Made by a program: the position numbers and the translations under genes. 64,000 nt of DNA from G051132615 sp051132615 (GTDB lineage Bacteria; Pseudomonadota; Gammaproteobacteria; Burkholderiales; Neisseriaceae), in contig NZ_CP152375.1 of the NCBI RefSeq assembly GCF_051132615.1, positions 434,001 to 498,000 of the forward strand. Reading direction: 5' to 3'. The notes under the pieces are model-generated. The model worked only from the letters and a program-made list of their open reading frames with translations, made no database searches and had not been told where the DNA came from. Numbering within the stretch: the stretch's first letter is position 1; every line of letters begins with the position of its first letter. Of this stretch, positions 46,587-55,440 are shown piece by piece.

Positions 46587-47924
46587 ATGATGCAAACCAG
46601 CTCTATTGAACAAGAAATACAGCCCTCTCGGCCAATTAATAAAAATGATACAAAAACATTGTCTCTGGCTTCTTTAGGCGGCGCCCTAGAATTTTATGAT
46701 TTTATCATTTTCGCTCTTTTTGCAAAATACATGGGCGATGCTTTTTTCCCAGATACTTTATCTCCTTTTTGGAAAGACATTGGTTCATACGGCGCTTTTG
46801 CTGCTGCTTATATTATGAGACCAGTGGGCGGCGTAATTATGGCGCACTTTGGCGACTTAATTGGTCGAAAACGTATGTTTGCCATTTCCATTTTAATGAT
46901 GGCCGCACCCACCTTTGCAATTGGTCTTTTACCAACATTTGACACTATTGGCTTCTTTGCCCCTATTCTTCTTTTGCTCATGCGTATTATTCAGGGTATT
47001 GCTATTGGTGGAGAAGTGCCCAGTGCTTGGGTATTCGTTTCAGAACATGTACCCAGTAGGAAAATCGGTTTAGCCAATGGCTTTTTAACCTGTAGTTTAA
47101 CATTTGGTATTTTATTAGGCGCACTCATGGCTTTACTGATGGAAGCACTCTTTCCTGAAATAAGTAGTGGACGCACCAGTTTTTTACTGGGTAACAAACA
47201 AGACTTACACGATTGGGGGTGGAGAATTCCCTTTCTAGTGGGCGGTGTATTAGGATTTGTCACCATGTATTTACGTCGCTGGTTACACGAAACCCCTGTA
47301 TTTAAAGAAATGCAGGAAAAAAAGGCTTTATCTAAAGGCATTCCTTTGGTGGATGCGCTAAAAAGCTACCCAAAAAGTGTTTTTGTTTCTATGTTACTGA
47401 CTTGGTTACTGACCTGCGGTATTTTAGTTGGCTTAATTTTAATGCCTGACTTAATGAACAAAAGCTTTCATATTCCTAGACACACTGTTTTTGTCATGAA
47501 CTGTCTGGCTATTTTGGCCGCAGTTCTAGGATGTATATTTTGGGGGCAATTATGTGATAAGTTAGGTGCAGGCTTATCATTGATTTTAGGCTGTACATGT
47601 TTGGCCATTAGCAGCTATATTCTGTATGCTCATTTAGACCATACCAATTATACAACCATTGGCATTTTATATTTTATTATGGGGTTTTGTGTTGGCTCAG
47701 TCAGTGTTGTTCCTTACGTGATGATCAGGATGTTCCCTCCAAATGTACGTTTATCAGGGGTTTCATTTTCATATAATCTCTCATATGCTATTTTTGGGAG
47801 CTCAACACCCTTGCTTTTTGTTGCGATTGTCAAAGCCAATCCGTTTGGCATGGCGTATTATGTACTGACTTTATGTGCGGTTTGTATTTTATGTGGTTTT
47901 TATTTGATTGCGAAAAAAATATAG
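46587..47924 (+). CDS. MFS transporter, metabolite:H+ symporter (MHS) type
   Basis: 445-residue inner-membrane transporter with twelve helices. The N-terminus SLASLGGALEFYDFIIFALFAKYMGDAFFP, the loop HFGDLIGRKRMF and GIAIGGEVPSAWVFVSEHVP match the metabolite:proton symporter group (citrate, alpha-ketoglutarate, proline/betaine carriers). Two adjacent ATG codons (46587 and 46590) are possible starts, with GGAAAAG upstream. Substrate cannot be told from sequence alone. A long perfect hairpin follows. Confidence 0.9.
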   Translation: MMQTSSIEQEIQPSRPINKNDTKTLSLASLGGALEFYDFIIFALFAKYMGDAFFPDTLSPFWKDIGSYGAFAAAYIMRPVGGVIMAHFGDLIGRKRMFAISILMMAAPTFAIGLLPTFDTIGFFAPILLLLMRIIQGIAIGGEVPSAWVFVSEHVPSRKIGLANGFLTCSLTFGILLGALMALLMEALFPEISSGRTSFLLGNKQDLHDWGWRIPFLVGGVLGFVTMYLRRWLHETPVFKEMQEKKALSKGIPLVDALKSYPKSVFVSMLLTWLLTCGILVGLILMPDLMNKSFHIPRHTVFVMNCLAILAAVLGCIFWGQLCDKLGAGLSLILGCTCLAISSYILYAHLDHTNYTTIGILYFIMGFCVGSVSVVPYVMIRMFPPNVRLSGVSFSYNLSYAIFGSSTPLLFVAIVKANPFGMAYYVLTLCAVCILCGFYLIAKKI

Positions 47925-47932
47925 ATCAACAA

Positions 47933-47973
47933 ATTTACCCCCTACAAAACAAAATTTTTTGTAGGGGGTAAAT
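47933..47973. terminator. 17-bp perfect hairpin after the MFS gene
   Basis: ATTTACCCCCTACAAAA (47933-47949) and TTTTGTAGGGGGTAAAT (47957-47973) are exact inverse complements, nine bases past the stop. There is no T-run after the stem, so it may act as an RNA 3'-end stabiliser or as a terminator between the convergent MFS and tag genes. Confidence 0.75.
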
Positions 47974-48024
47974 GAACATATGCACATAACTCATAAAACC
48001 ATTAAAGAAACTTAACTACTCTAT

Positions 48025-48600
48025 TTACTGATCCCTATTCTGCTTTACATAACAATCCATTATATGATCATCCACTAACCCCATTGACTGCATAAACGCA
48101 TAACAAATAGTCGAACCCACAAATGTAAAACCCCGCTTTTTAAGCGCTTTTGACATCACATCAGAAATAGGCGTACTTGCAGGCACTTCTGCTAATGAAT
48201 GAAAATGGTTCACAATTGGCTTACCGTCAACAAAAGACCAAATAAATTGAGAAAAATCCTCTCCGTTTTGTTGCATTGCTAAATAAGCTTGGGCATTTTT
48301 TACAATACCGTTGATTTTTAAACGATTACGAATCAAGCCTTTATTTTGCAAAAGTTGCTCAACATCCGCTTGCGTCATTTGGACAATTTTTACTGGGTCG
48401 AAATAAAAAAAACAACGGCGATATTCATCACGTTTTTTTAATACAGTGATCCAAGAAAGCCCTGCTTGCTGCCCTTCAAGACAAATTTTCTCAAATAACT
48501 TAAGGCCATCATATTGAGGCTTCCCCCATTCATGATCATGATAATCCAGATACAATGGGTCGCTTGTCACCCAACCACAACGCGTTTTTGTCATCCCCAT
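48025..48600 (-). CDS. tag: DNA-3-methyladenine glycosylase I
   Basis: Constitutive base-excision glycosylase for 3-methyladenine. 191 residues with RCGWVTSDPLYLDYHDHEWG at the N-terminus, holding the zinc cysteine and histidine, LEGQQAGLSWITVLKKRDEYRRCF in the middle, and HIMDC supplying the remaining zinc ligands at the C-terminus. The start is either ATG 48600 or an ATG two codons later. Lies 37 bases after map on the same strand. Confidence 0.95.
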   Translation of the reverse strand: MGMTKTRCGWVTSDPLYLDYHDHEWGKPQYDGLKLFEKICLEGQQAGLSWITVLKKRDEYRRCFFYFDPVKIVQMTQADVEQLLQNKGLIRNRLKINGIVKNAQAYLAMQQNGEDFSQFIWSFVDGKPIVNHFHSLAEVPASTPISDVMSKALKKRGFTFVGSTICYAFMQSMGLVDDHIMDCYVKQNRDQ

Positions 48601-48637
48601 CAGAAATCCTTACTCACAATAACAAAAAATACTGTAG

Positions 48638-49426
48638 CTAAATTGCTGGATAATCGCCTACACCATCAGGCCAAGGGGTTAAAACCTCAAATCCTGTTTC
48701 TGTGACCACCACCATATGCTCCCATTGAGCAGAAAGAGAGCGATCTTTAGTCACCACTGTCCAACCATCAGGTAAATGTTTCACCTCTTTTTTACCCGCA
48801 TTAATCATAGGTTCAATGGTAAACATCATCCCTTTTTCAAGTTTCAAGCCTTCATTTGGGCGACCATAATGTAAAACCTGAGGTTCATCATGATAAATTT
48901 GCCCGATACCATGACCACAATACTCGCGCACCACACTAAACCCTGCTTCATGAGCAACGGTTTGAATGGCATAACCAATATCACCTAATGTTGCACCAGG
49001 TTTCACTTGTAAGATACCAGCCCTCATCGCCTCATATGTAGTATAAACAAGCCGACGAGCAAGAATGCTCGGTTCGCCCACAAAATACATACGACTTGTA
49101 TCGCCATACCAGCCATCTTTAATCAAGGCAACATCAATATTAACAATATCACCATCTTTTAATACTTTACTAGACGGAATACCATGACAAATAACATGGT
49201 TTACTGAAGCACAAATTGTGTGTTGAAAACCATGGTAACCAATATTGGCAGGAATGGCTTGTTGTACATTAACAATGTAGTCATGACATATTTGATCCAG
49301 CTCTTCCGTGCTGATGCCCGCTTTGACATGAGGCTTAATCATATTCAATACATCAGCAGCCAATTTACCTGCTATACGTGCATAAGCAATTTCTTCTTCT
49401 GTTTTAAGGGTAATTCCTGTACTCAT
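48638..49426 (-). CDS. map: Methionine aminopeptidase, type I
   Basis: Removes the initiator methionine from nascent proteins. 262 residues with metal ligands in NIDVALIKDGWYGDTSRMYF (two Asp), GHGIGQIYHDEPQVLHYG (His), FTIEPMI (Glu) and the C-terminal EHMVVVTE (Glu). Usual type I length. Usually found beside rpsB in relatives; here it precedes tag. Confidence 0.97.
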   Translation of the reverse strand: MSTGITLKTEEEIAYARIAGKLAADVLNMIKPHVKAGISTEELDQICHDYIVNVQQAIPANIGYHGFQHTICASVNHVICHGIPSSKVLKDGDIVNIDVALIKDGWYGDTSRMYFVGEPSILARRLVYTTYEAMRAGILQVKPGATLGDIGYAIQTVAHEAGFSVVREYCGHGIGQIYHDEPQVLHYGRPNEGLKLEKGMMFTIEPMINAGKKEVKHLPDGWTVVTKDRSLSAQWEHMVVVTETGFEVLTPWPDGVGDYPAI

Positions 49427-49460
49427 CTGAACCTTTCTTGAACCTTAACTTCAGTTCACC

Positions 49461-49502
49461 AGAAATAATAAAAATAACAGGATGATTATTTTTATTATTT
49501 CT
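49461..49502. terminator. 17-bp AT-only inverted repeat between map and gph
   Basis: AGAAATAATAAAAATAA (49461-49477) and TTATTTTTATTATTTCT (49486-49502) match exactly. On the minus strand it lies after the phosphatase gene and 35 bases before the map start, where it could end one transcript and bracket the start of the next. It has almost no G or C, so its terminator strength is doubtful. Confidence 0.5.
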
Positions 49503-49572
49503 CCTATCTTTAAATTTATTTGAAAACACCATTATAAATTATGCAAAATACAAAACAAATCACTTTATGTAT

Positions 49573-50223
49573 TTATTGCTGCACAAGCCAACCTAAAAAA
49601 TCATGAAAACTATGATTTAAACTCAGATAAGGCACCTGAGCCAATTGGCTTTCATTATGTGCGCCTGTTGTTAAAGCGGCAGCATATGCCCCTGCATTAT
49701 GCGCCATTTGTAAATCATAAGTTGTGTCTCCAACCATTAAAGCTTTATTTGGGGCAATGCTTAATTCATCACAAATTGAAAAAATCATTTCTGGGTTTGG
49801 TTTAGACGCACATTCAGTGACGGTTCTGGTGGTATCAAATAAAGTGCGTGTATTGCTTTTATCTAAAGCCGTATTTAAGCCTGTTCGCCCTTTACCTGTA
49901 GCAACAGCTAAAAAGAACCCCATTTGCTGTAATTGATTCAACCCATCAAAAACACCATCAAATAAAGGAATTTGGTCTTGTCCAAAATGCCTCTGATACG
50001 CAGCAATCAATTTTGGGTAATCATCAACAGTTGCCTCAGGACAAGCCACTTTAAACGCCTCAGTAATACTCAACCCAATAACATCCTGAGCAGCTTTATC
50101 AGAAGGGCTACGAAACCCTAATTCACGGCACGAAGCCTGAATCGCTTGAGTTATGGTACGGGTAGAATCCATCAATGTACCGTCCCAATCAAAAATAATC
50201 AGCTCAAAGCGTTTATTGTTCAT
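49573..50223 (-). CDS. HAD-family phosphatase, phosphoglycolate phosphatase-like
   Basis: 216-residue haloacid-dehalogenase hydrolase. Motif I DWDGTLMDS (both Asp), motif II AVATGKGRTGL, motif III with K in CASKPNPEMI and motif IV VGDTTYDLQMAHNAG are present. It follows rluC with an 11-base overlap, a pairing (rluC then a Gph-like HAD) common in beta- and gammaproteobacteria. Substrate uncertain. Confidence 0.92.
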   Translation of the reverse strand: MNNKRFELIIFDWDGTLMDSTRTITQAIQASCRELGFRSPSDKAAQDVIGLSITEAFKVACPEATVDDYPKLIAAYQRHFGQDQIPLFDGVFDGLNQLQQMGFFLAVATGKGRTGLNTALDKSNTRTLFDTTRTVTECASKPNPEMIFSICDELSIAPNKALMVGDTTYDLQMAHNAGAYAAALTTGAHNESQLAQVPYLSLNHSFHDFLGWLVQQ

Positions 50224-51160
50224 TTTTCTTTAATGTCTCCAAAAAATCCAAAAGCTCCTGAGGTAAAGGCGCATGAAATACCACTTCTTCACCAGAAACA
50301 GGATGGGGTAAAGTTAACGAATGTGCATGTAAAAACATCCTTTTTAAACCCTGTTTTTCCAATTGCTTGTTGAGTTCAAAATCACCATATTTTTCATCAT
50401 GCGCAATAGGGTGTCCTAATGCTTGCATATGTACCCTAATTTGATGGGTTCGTCCTGTTTTAAGAGTAATATTCAATAAAGTAAAATCATCAAAAGATGT
50501 CATCGGTTCAAACACAGTATGGGCATATTGACCTTTGTTCTGATCAACCTTAACAAATTTTTCACCTTGAGTATTTTGAAACTTAAATAATGGCAACTTG
50601 ACATGTTTATCAGATGGATTCCACTGACCGACCCCTAAAGCTATATATTCCTTTTTAGGTGTATGTTGACGTAAATACTCATGTAATTTCACCAAAGTTG
50701 ATCGCTTTTTTGCAATCATCAACAAACCTGAAGTTTCTCGATCCAGCCGATGCACCAACTCTAAATAACGTGCCTGTGGCCTATTTTTTCGTAATTGTTC
50801 AATCACCCCAAAATTGACACCACTGCCCCCATGTACTGCCACACCTGCAGGTTTATCAATCACCAGCAAAAAATCATCTTCATACACCACTGAAAATTGT
50901 CTATTGGGTATAAATTTTTGTGTATCGGTTTTGTGTGCAATTCGAATAGGCGGAATTCTGATTTCATCACCATTATTTAATCGATCTGTCACCTTCGCTC
51001 TTTTTTTATTTAGCCTGACTTCCCCAGAACGAATAATTCGATAAATATGGCTTTTAGGCACGCCTTTTAATACTCTGAATAAAAAATTATCCAGCCGCTG
51101 CCCTTCATCTTCAGAAGTAATTGATAAAAAATTCACTAAGTCTTTGCTAATTAGCGTCAT
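50213..51160 (-). CDS. rluC: 23S rRNA pseudouridine synthase C
   Basis: RluA-family enzyme making three pseudouridines in 23S rRNA domain V. 315 residues: an S4 RNA-binding domain at residues 15-75 (QRLDNFLFRVLKGVPKSHIYRIIRSG), then the catalytic domain with the aspartate in VHRLDRETSGLLMIAKK and the GRTHQIRVHMQALGHPI motif. Divergent from rne, as in many Proteobacteria, with a 570-base gap between them. Confidence 0.95.
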   Translation of the reverse strand: MTLISKDLVNFLSITSEDEGQRLDNFLFRVLKGVPKSHIYRIIRSGEVRLNKKRAKVTDRLNNGDEIRIPPIRIAHKTDTQKFIPNRQFSVVYEDDFLLVIDKPAGVAVHGGSGVNFGVIEQLRKNRPQARYLELVHRLDRETSGLLMIAKKRSTLVKLHEYLRQHTPKKEYIALGVGQWNPSDKHVKLPLFKFQNTQGEKFVKVDQNKGQYAHTVFEPMTSFDDFTLLNITLKTGRTHQIRVHMQALGHPIAHDEKYGDFELNKQLEKQGLKRMFLHAHSLTLPHPVSGEEVVFHAPLPQELLDFLETLKKNEQ

Positions 51161-51730
51161 CTTGCTTATAATCCTTGCACCTGTTTATCAGGTTTGAGTA
51201 TGACTCAATAAAAACGCGCCAATAAATTTTAGTTGCGCATATTTTACGAGGGCTAAAGCCCTAAAAATAGAGATGTTATCGCATTTAAACATAAAGTGCA
51301 CTCAAAGAGATTTTTTCACAGGCGAATATAAAGCCTATTGGCCTGTGTATTTGTAATTAAGTTTGACCCACTCAGCTTAAACTGGCCCGTCGTAAGACAT
51401 TTATTAATGCAGCATCAAGGCATAAGATTAAGTTTGAGAAAAAAAGAAGATGGCTAAAAACCTTTATATATACGCTGCTTAACTTATTTAGCAATCAATC
51501 AAAATAAGTACCCTTGGCAGAATTGTTCTTTTTAAACAAATACTTCTTTAGGATAAAACGCCTTTAAAAACCGTAAATTTAAGGCCGCACATTTAGTGCG
51601 CTTTTTATAGAACCATAGCCAGAATTTTATCTGAGTATTTCTATAATTTTGCCTAAGCTAGGTAAATAAAGACGGTCAAATACTGATTACACTAACCTTG
51701 TGAGTGTGCAATAACGAGGTTATATAGCAA
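51161..51730 (+). promoter_or_regulatory. Long structured leader of rne
   Basis: 570 bases between divergent rluC and rne without a convincing gene. On the rne strand there are three clear hairpins: AGGGC/GCCCT (51249-51262), CACAGGC/GCCTGTG (51317-51347) and CGCAC/GTGCG followed by CTTTTT (51586-51606), the last terminator-like. A 10-codon frame (51450-51482, MAKNLYIYAA) is preceded by GAAG. RNase E autoregulates through its own long leader in E. coli, so this may be the same control; the promoter position is not resolved. Confidence 0.6.
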
Positions 51731-54373
51731 ATGAAAAGAATGTTATTTAATGCCACTCAAGCTGAAGAGCTTAGAGTTGCCATTGTTGATGGTCAAAATC
51801 TTATTGATCTTGATATCGAAACCATCGGAAAAGAACAACGTAAAGGCAATATCTATAAAGGAACAATCACCCGTATTGAACCCTCATTAGAAGCATGTTT
51901 TGTTGACTACGGCACTGACCGTCATGGTTTTTTACCTTTCAAAGAAGTTTCTCGTACCTATTTCCAAGATTACACTGGCGGCAGAGCCAAAATTCAAGAA
52001 GTATTACATGAAGGCCTTGATGTTATTGTTCAGGTTGAAAAAGATGAACGTGGTAACAAAGGCGCCGCTCTGACCACTTTTGTAAGCTTAGCTGGACGCT
52101 ACTTGGTATTAATGCCCAACAATCCTCGTGGAGGCGGTGTTTCACGCAGAATTGAAGGCAATGAGCGTCAAGAGCTAAAAGAAGCCATGGCACAATTGTC
52201 TGTCCCTCATGGTATGAGCCTAATCGCCCGTACAGCAGGTATTGGACGCAGCGTATCAGAATTAGACTGGGACTTTAACTACTTACTTCAATTATGGAAT
52301 GCTATTGATGCGGCAGGTAAAGCCCGTCAAGCACCTGCCTTCTTACTAAAAGAAAGCAGCTTGGTTGTACGCGCATTGCGTGACTATTTCCAACCTGATA
52401 TTGGTGAAATTTTAGTTGATACAGAAGAAGTCTTCGAAGATGCACGTGAATTCATTGCCAATGTAATGCCGGCAAACTTAAATAAAATTAAACTATATAA
52501 AGACCATACCCCTTTATTTAGCCGTTTCCAAATTGAACACCAAATTGAATCGGCTTTCTCTCGTAGCGTCAGCCTACCTTCTGGTGGCGCCATTGTGATT
52601 GACCACACCGAAGCGCTTGTTTCGGTTGATGTCAACTCTGCTCGCTCTACGCGTGGGGCAGATATTGAAGATACCGCTTTTAAAACCAATGTGGAAGCAG
52701 CCGAAGAAATTGCCCGTCAATTACGTTTACGTGACTTAGGTGGTTTGGTTGTCATCGATTTTATCGATATGGAACACCAAAAAAACCAACGCGAAGTGGA
52801 ACAAACTTTACGTTCTGCTTTACGTTATGACCGCGCTCGTGTTCAAGTAGATAAACTTTCCCGTTTTGGTCTGTTAGAACTTTCACGCCAACGTCTACGC
52901 CCTTCATTAGGTGAAAGCAGCCATATCTCCTGCCCTCGTTGCCATGGCACAGGCTTTATTCGTGGTATTGAGTCTTCTGCTCTACATATTCTGCGTATTG
53001 TGCAAGAAGAAGCCATGAAAGAACATACGGCAGAAATTCATGCTCAAGTACCTGTCGAAGTCGCAACCTTCCTCTTAAATGAAAAACGTGCAGAAATTTT
53101 CAGTATGGAAGACCGTTTAGGCGTCAGCGTTGTTTTGATTCCAAACATTCATTTAGAAACACCGCACTATAACGTCAATCGTGTTCGTGCTGATGATGTA
53201 GATGAACATGCTGCCCCAAGCTATAAACGTGTTGAAAAACCAGAGGAAGAAGAAGCACAAAGCAAAGCAGCCGATAAAATTAAATCAGAGCAACAAGACG
53301 CAGCGATTAAAGGGGTGACACCAAGACAACCTGCCCCTATTGAACAAGCTCAAAGAACCTCCCTTTTTGGTGGCTTAGGTGCTTGGTTAAAAAACCTATT
53401 TGCAAGTGAAGAGCCCGTTCCTGAAAAAAAACCGGTTCCAAACAAAAATAACCGACGCAACAATCAAAATCGCAACAACAATCGCAGACCTAATCAGGCT
53501 GAAAACAAGACGCGTACCAACAATCAAACAGCCCCAAATAAAAGCAAAGCTGATGAAGTTGAAAAAGACGACACAAAAAATGTGCGCAACGAACCGCGTC
53601 AACGCAATAATAACCGCCAGACAAAAAACAATCGCATTAAAGAAAATATAGAAGCTGAAAACAAAGAAACAGCCAATAACCAAACCAATGCCATTGTTGC
53701 GGAGAATAAAAACGTTACAGAAAAAGAAACGGGTACAACTCAAAACCGTCGTCGCCGCAATAACCGTCGTGATCGCAAAGATGTGGTTAAAGACAATACG
53801 ACTACAATGCAACATACCGAAAACGCAATTGAAACACCTATAAACTCGGCTACTGCACTACCACAAGAGGCAAAACCAGTTACAGGCATTTTAGCCAAAG
53901 CAGAAGTGATTCAAGAAGAACAACCAGTACAAGTTGCTGCTACTCCAAGTCAAAAAGCAGATAACCAAACTGTGGATATTCATAAAGCAGCAGACCTTGT
54001 TCGCGAAGCAGCCAATCGTGTGTTTGCTGTCAGAACAGCAGCTGTTGAGTCAATTCAAACCGTAACTGAAACAATAACTCAAACAGTTGCGCAACATGAC
54101 GGTTCAAATGAATCGTTTACTGTGCATGAAGAAACCATTGTGATTGCTCAAACAGAAACTATTGTCATTGAACCTTCTAAACCATTTATATTTAATCCTG
54201 AATCAATTGATTTAGGTGAGTTAGTGTTGGTTCAAACGCGTCCAGAGTTGGCACAACAAGAACAAACTGAAACACAAATTGAATTAACAGGATTACGTCG
54301 AAAAGATTGTACTCAAATCGAACCAGAAGACGAAACCCCTATTCAATTGCAACAAGTGGAAACGCGTAAATAA
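51731..54373 (+). CDS. rne: Ribonuclease E
   Basis: Essential endoribonuclease of mRNA decay and rRNA/tRNA processing, and degradosome scaffold. 880 residues. S1 domain near residues 38-120; catalytic DNase-I-like part with aspartates in VSVDVNSARST and VVIDFIDM; zinc-link CPRCHGTG near residue 405. After about residue 520 the protein becomes a long disordered region, with an Arg/Asn/Lys-rich RNA-binding section (around 570-690), a short hydrophobic helix LFGGLGAWLKNLFA near 540 that could be the membrane anchor, and an acidic Gln/Glu-rich tail. Confidence 0.97.
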   Translation: MKRMLFNATQAEELRVAIVDGQNLIDLDIETIGKEQRKGNIYKGTITRIEPSLEACFVDYGTDRHGFLPFKEVSRTYFQDYTGGRAKIQEVLHEGLDVIVQVEKDERGNKGAALTTFVSLAGRYLVLMPNNPRGGGVSRRIEGNERQELKEAMAQLSVPHGMSLIARTAGIGRSVSELDWDFNYLLQLWNAIDAAGKARQAPAFLLKESSLVVRALRDYFQPDIGEILVDTEEVFEDAREFIANVMPANLNKIKLYKDHTPLFSRFQIEHQIESAFSRSVSLPSGGAIVIDHTEALVSVDVNSARSTRGADIEDTAFKTNVEAAEEIARQLRLRDLGGLVVIDFIDMEHQKNQREVEQTLRSALRYDRARVQVDKLSRFGLLELSRQRLRPSLGESSHISCPRCHGTGFIRGIESSALHILRIVQEEAMKEHTAEIHAQVPVEVATFLLNEKRAEIFSMEDRLGVSVVLIPNIHLETPHYNVNRVRADDVDEHAAPSYKRVEKPEEEEAQSKAADKIKSEQQDAAIKGVTPRQPAPIEQAQRTSLFGGLGAWLKNLFASEEPVPEKKPVPNKNNRRNNQNRNNNRRPNQAENKTRTNNQTAPNKSKADEVEKDDTKNVRNEPRQRNNNRQTKNNRIKENIEAENKETANNQTNAIVAENKNVTEKETGTTQNRRRRNNRRDRKDVVKDNTTTMQHTENAIETPINSATALPQEAKPVTGILAKAEVIQEEQPVQVAATPSQKADNQTVDIHKAADLVREAANRVFAVRTAAVESIQTVTETITQTVAQHDGSNESFTVHEETIVIAQTETIVIEPSKPFIFNPESIDLGELVLVQTRPELAQQEQTETQIELTGLRRKDCTQIEPEDETPIQLQQVETRK

Positions 54374-54397
54374 ACCAAATAAAACGACCTTATGGGC

Positions 54398-54426
54398 TTG
54401 ACAAAGCATCGTTTAGCCCATAAAAT
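54398..54426 (+). promoter_or_regulatory. Promoter of tRNA-Asn
   Basis: Consensus TTGACA (54398-54403), a 17-base spacer and TAAAAT (54421-54426), placing transcription start a few bases before the mature tRNA. An exact inverted repeat, TTATGGGC (54390-54397) and GCCCATAA (54416-54423), brackets the -35 box and could also end rne transcripts. Confidence 0.85.
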
Positions 54427-54436
54427 TCGCCCTCAT

Positions 54437-54512
54437 TCCCTGATAGCTCAGTCGGTAGAGCGACGGACTGTTAATCCGCAGGTCCCTGGTTCGAGCCCAG
54501 GTCGGGGAGCCA
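54437..54512 (+). tRNA. tRNA-Asn (anticodon GUU)
   Basis: 76 nt with encoded CCA. Acceptor TCCCTGA pairs with TCGGGGA (one G-U); D-arm contains AGCTCAGTCGGTAGAGC; the anticodon loop CTGTTAA gives GUU; T-arm CCTGG/CCAGG with TTCGAGC; discriminator G. It marks the left edge of an accessory patch, but no copy of its 3' end was found further right as an attachment site. Confidence 0.98.
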
Positions 54513-54518
54513 GATTTT

Positions 54519-54553
54519 AAAATAGAGCCTATATTTTATATAGGCTCTATTTT
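54519..54553 (+). terminator. Terminator after tRNA-Asn
   Basis: AAAATAGAGCCTATA (54519-54533) and TATAGGCTCTATTTT (54539-54553) form an exact 15-base stem ending in a T-run. Confidence 0.92.
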
Positions 54554-54663
54554 CTTTCTGTATATCTTTGCTTACTTCAAACCAAAAATAAAATATTTTC
54601 TATATATATAAATCAAATAAATAGATAAAAATCACATATTTTTTATCATTAATTTTTATTTTG

Positions 54664-55285
54664 GATACTGTCAAGTTAATGAGTACAGATTAAAGAAAGC
54701 TAAATCATGTTTGAGCTTTATCATCCTGAGGTCGCAACTTGAGTGATTTCCTCCCAAATTTTCAGCCGACGTGAGACTTGAACTCTGAAGGTTTTTGCTG
54801 ATACCAAGTGGCGATCCAGTTTAAAAAAGTCATAGACCGTACCAAAGTTTGCTAGAAACGGTTGAACTTGTTTAATAGATTTGAATTTCCTCATTTTACC
54901 TTCTCTCAATCGGGTGGCCTGATGCGAATTTTCGGCTCGATTATTTTCCCCTTTATTTTTCGTATGGATGGCTGAAGGGAATAGCTCAGTAGAGGGCTTT
55001 ATATAACTTTATATAGGAACCATTGATCACCATAGTGCCTAGCTTTTAGTTTCTTAGAAAATACCTTACCAAATTTCAAATACCAAAGGCGAATACTTTC
55101 ATAAGTGATCAACTCATCCTTTTTCAGCTATCATTAGTTCAATATCTCTAAAAAAGCTAAGACTAAAACGATAATATAAGCACACACAATGGCTCATGAT
55201 CACTGCTAAAAAACGATGGCAACGGTAAATATTTTGTGGTTTCATAACTGAATAATAAACTTCATACCATTAATTTGACAGTATC
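54664..55285 (-). mobile_element. IS6-family insertion sequence, internally deleted
   Basis: A 622-base element bounded by 18-base inverted repeats: GATACTGTCAAGTTAATG at 54664-54681 and CATTAATTTGACAGTATC at 55268-55285, which match at 17 of 18 positions. It encloses the remains of one transposase gene on the minus strand. Full IS6-family elements are nearer 800 bases, so about 180 bases are missing. I saw no direct repeat at the flanks, which argues for later rearrangement or an old insertion. Confidence 0.85.
54721..55245 (-). pseudogene. IS6-family transposase, frameshifted and lacking its catalytic core
   Basis: Reading down the minus strand from ATG 55245: MKPQNIYRCHRF, LYYRFSLSFFRDIELMIAEKG, then a frameshift near 55110, TYESIRLWYLKFGKVFSKK, YGDQWFLYKV, then a deletion, SAIHTKNKGENNRAENSH, FKSIKQVQPFLANFGTVYDFF and a stop at 54721. 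These blocks follow IS6-family order, including the NRAENSH motif. The segment with most of the DDE active site is missing, so it cannot transpose by itself. Confidence 0.85.
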
Positions 55286-55440
55286 ATAGCAGTTGATTGT
55301 TCCATATTTTATACATCCCCCCAAAAAATATTCGAGCGCATCTTACCATAAAACGCTCATTCATTTTGCATTGCTTTTTAGCATAAAAAAAGCTACCATG
55401 TTTCATCAATTTAAAATGCCTTAAATTTAAAGGACATATA

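Noticed and set aside
46442..46603. 53-codon frame before the MFS gene
   Set aside because: It overlaps the MFS start in another phase, has no good ribosome site and resembles nothing I know.
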